From the NCBI GenBank assembly GCA_900542565.1, contig UQOC01000062.1, forward strand, positions 1-11,786: DNA of 11,786 nt. Direction: 5' to 3'. Below the pieces are notes generated by a model. The model worked only from the letters and a program-made list of their open reading frames with translations. It made no database searches and was not told the DNA's origin. The number at the start of each line of letters is the position of its first letter. The stretch's first letter is position 1. Shown piece by piece: positions 6,333 to 11,786 of this stretch. Made by a program: the position numbers and the translations under genes. The DNA is from an uncultured Eubacteriales bacterium (GTDB lineage Bacteria; Bacillota; Clostridia; Peptostreptococcales; Anaerovoracaceae).

Positions 6333-7227
6333 CCTTCTCATCCTCTCCTGACTGTAATTTTCTTATATTTTTAGACGCATTCACAGCCATATAAACGCCT
6401 GCGGCTATGACTCCCATACACACTGCTCCTCCCTTAAAGCCGGTCATCATATGTCTGAAATGATCGGTATTTTCCGCCGCACTGAACCGGGCCAGCATAG
6501 CCGTCTCAAGGGCCAGCATAGAAACCAGGGCAGCAGCCAGGTTGACCCCTTTGGCCGCAGACATGACCGGACTGTTATATCTTCGGTATTTTATCACATT
6601 TACTATGGAAAGAGCCGTTATATAAAAGGTATAAAAGGCCATGGCGTATATCATGTTGCCGGTATACTCAAAGCTGTTGCCCTTCGTCAGCACGAGGATC
6701 ACCATGCCGCCCAGGGCAATGCTCATCAGGGCCAGCAAAATGCCTGACAGACGGTATCGCTTCCATTCTGCTATCATATTTTCCCCAAAGCCGACTTTTC
6801 GTGTATATCTGGCCAGCATGAGCCTTATGGCAGAAAGGAAAATATAATATACTGCCAGGGACACGAACCAGGCTGACCCTTCGGTCAGGCCGAGAAATCC
6901 GTTCATGCCGGCATACAGCAGATTTATCATCATGGAAAGATGGACTGAGACCGTCGTCCTGAAAGTCACATCGTCAAAATATCTGTCCACATATGGTATC
7001 TGCCTGAGCAGCTTCTTGCCGTCTTTTATGACCGGCGGGATCACCTGTATGCAGAATACCGTAAGTCCATAGGCGGAAAACAGATAGGCCGCATAGGCGA
7101 TGGGCGTGTTTTCTCCTGCGGCTGCAAAAGCGTAGACAAGCAAAGCCCCAGCCGCCAGAACGATGATACATACGGCTGCAGGCCCCGGAAAAAGCAGCTT
7201 TTTTATGATCTGCCGCCACTTATCCAT
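6322..7227 (-). CDS. Polytopic membrane protein of unknown function
   Basis: A 301-residue integral membrane protein. After a short basic start (MDKWRQIIKKLLFPGP) there are roughly seven hydrophobic stretches, near residues 15-38, 42-66, 95-115, 120-137, 162-182, 190-210 and 228-248, plus one near 265-285. Basic loops lie between them (DGKKLLRQIPYVDRYFDD, RYTRKVGF, VIKYRRYN). The C-terminus is charged and cytoplasmic-looking. I see no transporter or enzyme signature. The start ATG (7225-7227) overlaps the end of the histidine-kinase fragment (ATGGATAA), so it was built as part of a kinase operon and may be a sensory or accessory membrane partner. That role is inference from position only. The gene is intact while the kinase upstream is truncated, so its present transcription is uncertain. 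Confidence 0.75.
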   Translation of the reverse strand: MDKWRQIIKKLLFPGPAAVCIIVLAAGALLVYAFAAAGENTPIAYAAYLFSAYGLTVFCIQVIPPVIKDGKKLLRQIPYVDRYFDDVTFRTTVSVHLSMMINLLYAGMNGFLGLTEGSAWFVSLAVYYIFLSAIRLMLARYTRKVGFGENMIAEWKRYRLSGILLALMSIALGGMVILVLTKGNSFEYTGNMIYAMAFYTFYITALSIVNVIKYRRYNSPVMSAAKGVNLAAALVSMLALETAMLARFSAAENTDHFRHMMTGFKGGAVCMGVIAAGVYMAVNASKNIRKLQSGEDEKDGK

Positions 7228-7708
7228 TTTGCTTTCTCCTGATCTCTATGGTAAAAACGCTTCCTTTCCCCACCTGGCTTTCTACGGAAATATTTCCGCC
7301 TACGATCTCAACCACCCGGCGCACCAGAGCAAGTCCCAGGCCGTTGCCCCGGGTAGCCCTGGAAGTATCCCCCTGGTAAAATTTCTCAAATATATGCTTG
7401 CCCGTTTCCCTGTCTATTCCGCAGCCGGTGTCCGCCACTTTTACTATGGCCATGGGACCGCTGGTTTTGAGGGAAACAGATATTTTTCCGCCGTCATCGG
7501 TAAATTTAATGGCGTTGGACAGCAGATTGTTCCACACCAGCGGCAGCAGCTGGCCGTCTGCTTCGACCGTCACATCTTCTTCTATGTCGGCTTCTATTTC
7601 CAGCTCCTTGGCTTCCCACTGGCTTTCAAAGGAAAGCAGACATTCTCTGAGCTGTTCCCCCAGGTCATAGGAGGACACGGCCGGATATATCTGCTGATAA
7701 TCTTGCCT
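7220..7708 (-). pseudogene. Sensor histidine kinase, C-terminal ATPase half only (5'-truncated)
   Basis: The frame is open from just after a TAA (7709-7711) to the stop at 7220. It holds the HATPase_c domain: N box WNNLLSNAIKFT, G1 box DTGCGI, F box IFEKFYQG, G2 box GNGLGLALVRRV, then an ending GSVFTIEIRRK. These are the ATP-binding motifs of a two-component kinase. The phospho-accepting His (HisKA H-box), the HAMP and any sensor or membrane domain are missing. Upstream in-frame residues (RQDYQQIYPAVSSYDLGEQL) still read like the linker between dimerisation and ATPase domains, so the cut is at about 7709. The only starts in the fragment (GTG at 7676-7678) lack a ribosome-binding site. It is probably a relic of a deletion. 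No response regulator is in the window. Confidence 0.82.
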
Positions 7709-7752
7709 TTATTTTGATTGGAAAATATTAAATCTCCGGCGCAGGCTGCGGC

Positions 7753-8550
7753 CTATCCCAGTATACCCTTGTAGATCTCGTAGTCTTCTTCCTTAAACAC
7801 ATTGAAGACTACTTGCCGGATGGAGCTTTCTTTCTGCAAAAACTCCCTGACGGTCTCCACTGCGATCCGGGCGGCCTTTTCCTGCGGAAAGTGGAATTCG
7901 CCTGTGGAGATACAGCAGAAAGCTATACTCTTCAATCCCTTTTCTGAAGCCGTCTCAAGGCAGGACCTGTAGCAGTCTGCCAGCAGGCGGCAATGGGTCT
8001 GGGTAAGCGGCCCGTAAACTATAGGGCCGACCGTGTGGATAACATGATCTGACGGCAGATTAAAGGCCGGTGTGATCTTAGCCTTACCTGTCGGTTCCTC
8101 ATGACCCTGCTCCTCCATTATCCTGCCGCAGGCAAGACGGAGCTGGATACCGCTGTAAGTGTGGATACAGTTGTCGATACAGCCGTGGCAGGGGACATAA
8201 CAGCCGGTCATGCCGCTGTTGGCCGCGTTGACTATGGCGTCTATCCTGAGGGTGGTTATATCACCTCGCCAAAGATACAGGCGGCTGTCCAGAGGCGACG
8301 GCTCAAGATCTGAGCTGTCGGTGATACCCTTTTCCGCCAGAGCTTCCTGTAGATACTCGTCCTGCACCCGCAGAAAATCTTTTCCTGCGGGCCGGGGCGG
8401 CCTTATGTTCATCAGGCTGCGGAGCACCCGTTTCTGAGCCTCCGGCGCCTGAGGTATTTCTACTTTCCCAAGTCTTGGATCTTCTTTTACAAGTTCATTG
8501 ATGAGGTATATTCTTCTTTCCTGCTGATCTATATTTTTATTCCTGTGCAA
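7753..8550 (-). CDS. Zinc-dependent macrodomain protein (protein-ADP-ribose hydrolase)
   Basis: About 260 residues, expected to remove ADP-ribose from modified proteins in the cytoplasm. The macrodomain begins near residue 90: LYLWRGDITTLRIDAIVNAA (ADP-ribose contacts GDIT and NAAN), then GCYVPCHGCIDNCIH. The latter matches the GC-x4-H-x-C zinc-binding pattern of the Zn-macrodomain subclass found beside SirTM in Firmicutes. CISTGEFHFPQEKAA is the phosphate-loop region. An ~85-residue N-terminal helical region precedes it, as in that subclass. Start choice is odd. The frame can begin at TTG 8550, inside the upstream gene with no ribosome-binding site, whereas the ATA at 8530-8532 has an AGGA eight bases upstream and would give IDQQERRIYLI, resembling family starts. 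No SirTM, lipoate ligase or GcvH-like gene is present nearby. It overlaps the oxidoreductase gene and should be co-expressed with it. Confidence 0.9.
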   Translation of the reverse strand: MHRNKNIDQQERRIYLINELVKEDPRLGKVEIPQAPEAQKRVLRSLMNIRPPRPAGKDFLRVQDEYLQEALAEKGITDSSDLEPSPLDSRLYLWRGDITTLRIDAIVNAANSGMTGCYVPCHGCIDNCIHTYSGIQLRLACGRIMEEQGHEEPTGKAKITPAFNLPSDHVIHTVGPIVYGPLTQTHCRLLADCYRSCLETASEKGLKSIAFCCISTGEFHFPQEKAARIAVETVREFLQKESSIRQVVFNVFKEEDYEIYKGILG

Positions 8551-9166
8551 CGCTTATTCTTTCGTTAAAGTGCCTGCCGTTTTCCGCCTCGTCGACCATG
8601 GCTATGGCATAGTCAGCATAGCTGATCACGCTCTCTCCTTTGGAGCTCAGAGTCAGCTCCTCGCCGCCCAGGATGTACCTTCCTGTTCTTTCTCCGTCGG
8701 ACTGAAAATCTCCGGCAGGGCTTATATATGTCCACTTAACATCATTTCTCTTGCGGAGTTCTGAAAGGGCTTTGGCCATAGCTGCTGCCAGCGGCTTGAA
8801 AGCGTCAGGGAAGTCAGGCCCATCAGCCACGCAGGCGGTGTGTTCCTTATTTACATACAGGCTCCCGGCTCCGCCTACTACCAGGAGACGGACATCAGTG
8901 CCTGACAAAATATCGCACAGGTATTCAAGGGAAGTGCTGTGGAGGGGCAGAGTATCTTCCGTCCAGGCTCCGAAAGCGTCTACTACTACATCGAAGTCTT
9001 TAAGATCATCGGCGGTCAGGTCAAAGAGATCTTTTTTGATGACCTTATCTGCTGCCGTCTGATTTTCGCCGCGTACTATGGCCATAACATCTATTCCCCT
9101 GTCAACAGCTTCCTTTACGATAAGTCTTCCTGCTTTTCCGTTTGCACATACTACTGCTAATTTCAT
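8537..9166 (-). CDS. NAD(P)-binding Rossmann-fold oxidoreductase, NmrA/YwnB-like
   Basis: A 209-residue atypical short-chain dehydrogenase/NmrA-like protein. ATG 9166 is preceded by ACGGAGG with a 7-base gap, so the longer upstream extension to 9298 is rejected. The N-terminus MKLAVVCANGKAGRLIVKEA is a beta-alpha-beta dinucleotide site with an ANGKAG variant of GxxGxxG, followed by IVRG. A central LLVVGGAGSLY strand and a WTYISPAGDF segment are typical of the SDR_a5/BVR-B-like group. There is no classical YxxxK, so activity may be flavin or quinone related or absent. B. subtilis YwnB is the closest named relative I recall. The gene has its own promoter carrying the same 19-bp operator as the Rrf2 gene upstream and leads a two-gene unit with the macrodomain protein. 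The substrate is unknown. Confidence 0.85.
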   Translation of the reverse strand: MKLAVVCANGKAGRLIVKEAVDRGIDVMAIVRGENQTAADKVIKKDLFDLTADDLKDFDVVVDAFGAWTEDTLPLHSTSLEYLCDILSGTDVRLLVVGGAGSLYVNKEHTACVADGPDFPDAFKPLAAAMAKALSELRKRNDVKWTYISPAGDFQSDGERTGRYILGGEELTLSSKGESVISYADYAIAMVDEAENGRHFNERISVAQE

Positions 9167-9288
9167 GATACTACCTCCGTTAATTTTTTTCAATTTGTGT
9201 CGTGTGTAAGTTTTGATACAGTCTGCGGGCTGAGCTAATAAGTGCCCGCGCCGCTTGGTTTTGTTATAACTTTTCTTGTTACATTTTG

Positions 9289-9317
9289 ATATTGGCATGG
9301 TTTAGTTGTAATGTCAA
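9289..9317 (-). promoter_or_regulatory. Promoter of the oxidoreductase–macrodomain unit
   Basis: On the minus strand TTGACA (plus 9312-9317) and CAATAT (plus 9289-9294) are 17 bases apart. The -35 is perfect and the -10 is weak, which suits a regulated promoter. The start codon is about 120 bases downstream, so the 5' leader is fairly long. Confidence 0.6.
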
Positions 9318-9325
9318 TAGTTACA
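9307..9325. promoter_or_regulatory. Probable Rrf2 (YwnA-like) operator at the oxidoreductase promoter
   Basis: TGTAATGTCAATAGTTACA is a 19-base imperfect palindrome (TGTAA...TTACA) covering the -35 box. It matches the perfect palindrome upstream of the Rrf2 gene at most positions, including the TGTAATGTCAA half. A repressor bound here would block RNA polymerase. Confidence 0.65.
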
Positions 9326-9381
9326 TCTTAATTTTTTTAAAAAATCTCCGCGGCGGATCTTAGGCCCGGCAGGCGGTACAG

Positions 9382-9398
9382 GCAGGGCTTCGCCCTGC
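9382..9398. repeat. Short perfect hairpin next to the repeat element
   Basis: GCAGGGC-TTC-GCCCTGC is a 7-bp perfect stem with a three-base loop, 10 bases before the left end of the 9409-9646 element and upstream of the oxidoreductase promoter. It has no U-tract, so it is not a terminator. It may be an older boundary or part of the same mobile repeat. Confidence 0.4.
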
Positions 9399-9408
9399 GA
9401 ATCTGCGT

Positions 9409-9646
9409 ATGACAAAAAAATATTCTCTTTTTTCAAAAATACACCCTTGCCAAGAATCCGAACGAGCTTTGACATTCTCTTTTGTCTATTTTGGCAGCCA
9501 AAAGAGAATACCCTTTTCGTCGCACATTCTCTTTTAACGCAAAAATAAGGCTTAGGAGAATCACTTCGGTCGTTTTATAATCTCTTTCAGCAAAAGAGAT
9601 TCTCAGCAAACCCCAAATCTGAAAAAAGAGAATATTTTTTTGTCAT
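9409..9646. mobile_element. MITE-like non-coding element with 26-bp perfect terminal inverted repeats
   Basis: The 26 bases at 9409-9434 (beginning ATGACAAAAAAATATTCTC) are exactly the reverse complement of 9621-9646. Between them the motif ATTCTCTTTT recurs in both orientations, at 9422 (+), 9474 (+), 9500 (-), 9526 (+), 9592 (-, one change) and 9624 (-), with a shortened copy at 9579 (+). Neighbouring copies form internal hairpins: 9474-9483 with 9500-9509, and 9579-9587 with 9593-9601 around loop CAGCA. There is no reading frame of note. A 238-base non-coding body with perfect terminal repeats fits a miniature inverted-repeat element; a clear target-site duplication was not seen (flanks ATCTGCGT and CGGCTGTT). 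It sits between the Rrf2 terminator and the oxidoreductase promoter. An alternative is a structured RNA or a regulator-binding array. Confidence 0.6.
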
Positions 9647-9661
9647 CGGCTGTTAGACCTC

Positions 9662-9711
9662 ATAAATAAAAAGACCGGCAGGTCTTCCAAATGAATGGAA
9701 CCTGCCGGCAG
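9662..9711 (-). terminator. Rho-independent terminator of the Rrf2 gene
   Basis: On the minus strand CCGGCAGGTTCCA pairs with TGGA-AG-ACCTGCCGG (plus 9675-9708), followed by TCTTTTTATTTA. It separates the Rrf2 gene from the oxidoreductase unit, so the latter depends on its own promoter. Confidence 0.9.
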
Positions 9712-9747
9712 TATCCGTGCATCATGACTTTTTTCGGCGGTGCAGGG

Positions 9748-10197
9748 CTAACAGCCGGCCGCCTCCTGTCCAATATATTTCTTTGTATCCTCTATGACAT
9801 CGGCCATGGTGATAGAAGCCATTTTCCTTTCCATGGCGTTCTGGATCCGATCCAGCTTGTCGTCGAGGATATTGTGGATGTTCCTGCCCACCGGACATTG
9901 CTGGTTGGGGTTTTCGTGGAAGTGGAAAAGCTCTCCCTTTTCAACGCAGTCCACGGCCCGGTAAATATCCAGCAGGGTTATGTCCTCCAGAGGCCTGGAA
10001 AAAGACGCTCCGCCGCTGCCCCGCTTTACCTGGATCAGTCCGGCATTTTTCAGCTGAGAAAGCAGCTTTCTGATGATGACCGGATTGACATTGACGCTGG
10101 CCGCCAGAAAATCGCTGGTTATCTTATGATCTTTTTCAAATGTATCAATACAAGCGAAAATATGTACCGCTATAGTAAATCTGCTTGAAATCTGCAT
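9748..10197 (-). CDS. Rrf2-family transcriptional regulator, YwnA-like
   Basis: A 149-residue DNA-binding repressor candidate. The N-terminal MQISSRFTIAVHIFACIDTF leads into a winged helix-turn-helix (about 26-69: KITSDFLAASVNVNPVIIRK, then LLSQLKNAGLIQVKRGSGGA). The C-terminal half has the LLDIYRAVDCVE helix and the ELFHFHENPNQQCPVGRNIH signature of the YwnA subgroup. Cysteines are at 16, 84, 101 and 149; the three-Cys Fe-S cluster arrangement of IscR/NsrR is absent, so sensing is more likely by thiol chemistry or a ligand (inference). ATG 10197 follows AGGAGGG. The promoter has a perfect palindrome over its -35 box, implying autorepression. The same operator occurs upstream of the YwnB-like gene, mirroring the YwnA/YwnB pairing in Bacillus. 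Confidence 0.93.
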   Translation of the reverse strand: MQISSRFTIAVHIFACIDTFEKDHKITSDFLAASVNVNPVIIRKLLSQLKNAGLIQVKRGSGGASFSRPLEDITLLDIYRAVDCVEKGELFHFHENPNQQCPVGRNIHNILDDKLDRIQNAMERKMASITMADVIEDTKKYIGQEAAGC

Positions 10198-10223
10198 ATT
10201 CTTCCCTCCTGTCCTGCCTATAC

Positions 10224-10252
10224 ATTGTACAGCAGGAATGATGTAATGTCAA
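10224..10252 (-). promoter_or_regulatory. Promoter of the Rrf2 gene
   Basis: On the minus strand TTGACA (plus 10247-10252) and TACAAT (plus 10224-10229) are 17 bases apart, a near-consensus sigma-A promoter. It lies just upstream of the AGGAGGG site and start codon. Confidence 0.85.
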
Positions 10253-10260
10253 ACATTACA
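10242..10260. promoter_or_regulatory. Rrf2 operator at its own promoter
   Basis: TGTAATG-TCAAA-CATTACA is a perfect 7-bp inverted repeat with a 5-base centre that covers the -35 box of the regulator's own promoter. It shares its length and left half with the site at 9307-9325. This is the expected layout for autorepression. Confidence 0.75.
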
Positions 10261-10544
10261 GCGTTGAGGCGTGCTTGGCAGCCATTTCTGCTGCGCCATG
10301 GACAAAATTGCTGCAAACTGATGTTTTTATCAATCCAGAGCGAAAAAAACATATTGACCGCAAGGTCAACAGGTTTGTTGACAAAGATCGCAAAAAATGT
10401 TTTTTGTCACGCTCCGCTTGCAGCCTTCCTCTTCGAACTTGTTCAATCCGTTCCAACCGTCCTCTTTGGTCTCGCTCCAGCCTCTTAGTCCTTCCTCCAA
10501 TTACAAACTATCCCCAATATCCTGCCGGTCGCTATATCTGTCCA
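10261..10544. other. Intergenic region between Rrf2 promoter and methyltransferase, with competing hairpins
   Basis: About 280 bases without a convincing gene. At 10354-10382 the plus strand reads TTGACC-GCAA-GGTCAA, a 6-bp stem with a GNRA-type loop. This overlaps GTCAACA-GGTT-TGTTGAC (10365-10382), so the two hairpins exclude each other. An outer pair, AAAAAACAT (10343-10351) with ATGTTTTTT (10398-10406), could enclose both. On the minus strand the TTGACC/GGTCAA hairpin is followed by TATGTTTTTTT and could terminate methyltransferase transcripts. The part at 10410-10500 is pyrimidine-rich on the plus strand with imperfect GGCTGGAGCGAGACC-like repeats on the other strand. Short open frames exist on both strands but lack ribosome-binding sites. 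Confidence 0.5.
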
Positions 10545-11663
10545 TCATTCCTGACTATCCAGTGATTTCAGCATCTGCTCCGCTATGGCCATTGACAAAA
10601 GCGGCGGTACGGCGTTGCCGATCTCCAGCCTTTTCATACCGTCGGATCCATAAAACTTATAATCGTCCGGAAAGCTCTGGAGTCTTGCGCCCTCTCTGAT
10701 GGACATGGCCCTGGAATCCCGCGGATGGATACAGCGTGATGAGGACGGGCAGGCAAAATTTCTCGTTATGGTCGTCGACGGCCTGTCCCACCACAGTTTA
10801 GCGTAAGTGTTTCCGTATCCGCTCTTTGGCCTGATATCTTCGGGCAGGTCGTTTTTAGACTGACCGTCTTTCAGCGCCTCCATGATCCTGATGAGGTGTT
10901 CGCCGTTTTTAGGCGATCTATGCTCGGTCAGCGGCCCGCTCCCGACGGATTGACTGCTGCCTGCCCTTACAAATCTGAGGAACTCATTATAAGGCGCCGT
11001 CTCATAATACTCCCTGGCTTCCCCGCTTTTCAATGAAGGCAGGTCGCCCAGGGCGTCCTTTAATGTGACATATGGCCTGAGCCCGTCTCCGTGGGTAGGT
11101 TCCGGATACGAAAAATGATTTTCTCCCCTGAACCCTACCAGGATCACTCTGGCCCGCCGCTGCGGCACGCCGAAATCCACTGCGTCAAGTACAGCGTATT
11201 TGAGAGCGTAGCCCAGTTCTTCAAATTCGTCCTGCACCTGTTTAAAAAGCCGGCCCCTGTCCATGCTCAATAGGCCTGTAACATTTTCGTACACAAAGGC
11301 CCGCGGTTTCAGGATGCCTAATATCCTCTTGTATTCCATAAAAAGATTGGCTCTCTTGTCGAGCCTGCGCTTTCCAAGGGTGGAATAAGACTGGCACGGC
11401 GGACCGCCTACTACTAAATCTATCTCCTGCCCTTCCAGCACAGATTCGAGCATTTCAGCCGTCAGCTCGCCTATATCCCGGTTGAGCATTTTTACATGAG
11501 GATGGTTGAGTGAATAAGCAGTCGCTATGTCTTTTTCGATCTCGTTGGCGGCAATTATCCTGAACCGGTCGATGGCGGCGAACCCGTAGCTGAGACCGCC
11601 CACTCCGGCGAAAAGGTCTATGATATTATATTTTTTCCTGATTGGTCCAGTCACTTCGATCAT
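10545..11663 (-). CDS. DNA (cytosine-5-)-methyltransferase, apparently solitary
   Basis: A 372-residue C5 cytosine methyltransferase transferring methyl from S-adenosylmethionine to a cytosine in a specific site. The motifs are in canonical order: I IDLFAGVGGLSYGF (15-28), IV GGPPCQSYSTLGKR with catalytic Cys90, VI YENVTGLL (ENV 126-128), VIII VPQRRARVILVGFR (166-179), IX near RPSTTITRNF (294-303), X GNAVPPLLSMAI (349-360). The target-recognition region (about 190-290) is short; the target cannot be read from sequence. ATG 11663 is chosen because the in-frame ATG at 11699 overlaps the promoter -10; the GGAG before 11663 is close (one base), and GTG at 11654 is an alternative. No restriction endonuclease or vsr gene lies downstream; the left neighbour is Rrf2. 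It could be an orphan regulator or epigenetic enzyme, a phage defence partner, or part of a system continuing beyond 11786. Confidence 0.93.
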   Translation of the reverse strand: MIEVTGPIRKKYNIIDLFAGVGGLSYGFAAIDRFRIIAANEIEKDIATAYSLNHPHVKMLNRDIGELTAEMLESVLEGQEIDLVVGGPPCQSYSTLGKRRLDKRANLFMEYKRILGILKPRAFVYENVTGLLSMDRGRLFKQVQDEFEELGYALKYAVLDAVDFGVPQRRARVILVGFRGENHFSYPEPTHGDGLRPYVTLKDALGDLPSLKSGEAREYYETAPYNEFLRFVRAGSSQSVGSGPLTEHRSPKNGEHLIRIMEALKDGQSKNDLPEDIRPKSGYGNTYAKLWWDRPSTTITRNFACPSSSRCIHPRDSRAMSIREGARLQSFPDDYKFYGSDGMKRLEIGNAVPPLLSMAIAEQMLKSLDSQE

Positions 11664-11687
11664 TCTCCACAGTTTTCTCGGAAATAT

Positions 11688-11716
11688 AGTATACCACAAA
11701 CAGCGGCCGGTGTCGA
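11688..11716 (-). promoter_or_regulatory. Promoter of the cytosine methyltransferase gene
   Basis: On the minus strand TCGACA (plus 11711-11716) and TATACT (plus 11688-11693) are 17 bases apart. The expected transcript start falls about 15-20 bases before ATG 11663, giving a very short leader and supporting that start over the longer reading frame. Confidence 0.7.
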
Positions 11717-11786
11717 GAAACGGCCGGTGCCGGGCCGTGTCAAGTTGTTGTGGAGTTTTTGCTTGACAAACTCTGTAGGTTTTTGC
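11700..11786. other. Edge region with CGGCCGGTG repeats and a plus-strand -35-like box
   Basis: CGGCCGGTG occurs twice (about 11704 and 11721), flanking GTCGAGAAA. GTTTTTGC occurs at 11755-11762 and 11779-11786. TTGACA at 11763-11768 on the plus strand could be the -35 box of a divergent gene whose -10 would fall near or just beyond the window edge. Nothing coding is seen. Confidence 0.35.

Noticed and set aside
7163..7717. Plus-strand open frame across the kinase fragment
   Set aside because: The minus strand carries unmistakable HATPase motifs; the plus-strand translation has no domain or start signal.
9167..9298. N-terminal extension of the oxidoreductase
   Set aside because: A strong ACGGAGG site precedes ATG 9166, and the Rossmann fold begins at that Met; the extension covers the leader and ends at the promoter.
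9409..9646. CRISPR array
   Set aside because: The repeated motif is only about 10 bases, alternates in orientation and has irregular spacing; no cas gene is nearby.
10225..10488. Short overlapping open frames on both strands in the methyltransferase–Rrf2 gap
   Set aside because: No ribosome-binding sites; one starts inside the Rrf2 promoter/operator, and the other is a non-ATG frame through a low-complexity purine-rich repeat.
11664..11699. Longer N-terminus of the methyltransferase
   Set aside because: The upstream ATG overlaps the -10 box of the predicted promoter and adds residues not expected before motif I.

Overview
The window looks like a chromosomal stretch from an anaerobic Firmicute, probably class Clostridia. 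The evidence is a fused HisIE protein, a YwnA/YwnB-like regulator–oxidoreductase pair, a zinc-type macrodomain protein, strong AGGAGG ribosome-binding sites, TTGACA/TATAAT-type promoters and U-tract terminators. Genus cannot be told from sequence alone. No rRNA or tRNA gene and no CRISPR array was seen.

Plus strand, 1-4360. Bases 1 to about 1780 carry cargo typical of conjugative or plasmid-like elements: the tail of an unknown protein, a DUF932 protein, and a short serine-recombinase-like protein. This DNA joins directly to the end of a histidine operon (hisA-hisF-hisIE). The recombinase-like reading frame overlaps the hisA start codon, and hisH, hisB and other upstream his genes are absent from the window. 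HisF and HisIE are split by about 450 bases of repeat-rich, apparently non-coding DNA. A strong terminator at about 4443-4484 closes the operon and also serves the opposing strand.

Minus strand, 4516-11663, read right to left. A solitary C5 cytosine methyltransferase has its own promoter. An Rrf2-family (YwnA-like) repressor gene follows, with its own promoter, operator and terminator. A MITE-like element with 26-bp perfect terminal inverted repeats and seven copies of a short motif comes next. Then there is a two-gene unit: a YwnB-like NAD(P)-binding oxidoreductase and a zinc-dependent macrodomain (protein-ADP-ribose hydrolase) overlapping it. The promoters of the repressor and of this unit each carry a near-identical 19-bp palindrome over the -35 box, so the repressor probably controls both itself and the unit.

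Further left is a decayed signalling locus: a histidine kinase lacking its N-terminal half, followed by two overlapping membrane-protein genes and a terminator. Next are a frameshifted remnant resembling the N-terminus of a radical SAM protein, a RelQ-type small alarmone synthetase, and a tiny frameshifted membrane peptide.

The window mixes housekeeping genes (his, relQ) with mobile DNA and several broken genes. The best candidates for something new are the 9409-9646 repeat element, the regulated oxidoreductase/ADP-ribose-hydrolase unit with its unusual start-codon context, and the structured DNA between hisF and hisIE.
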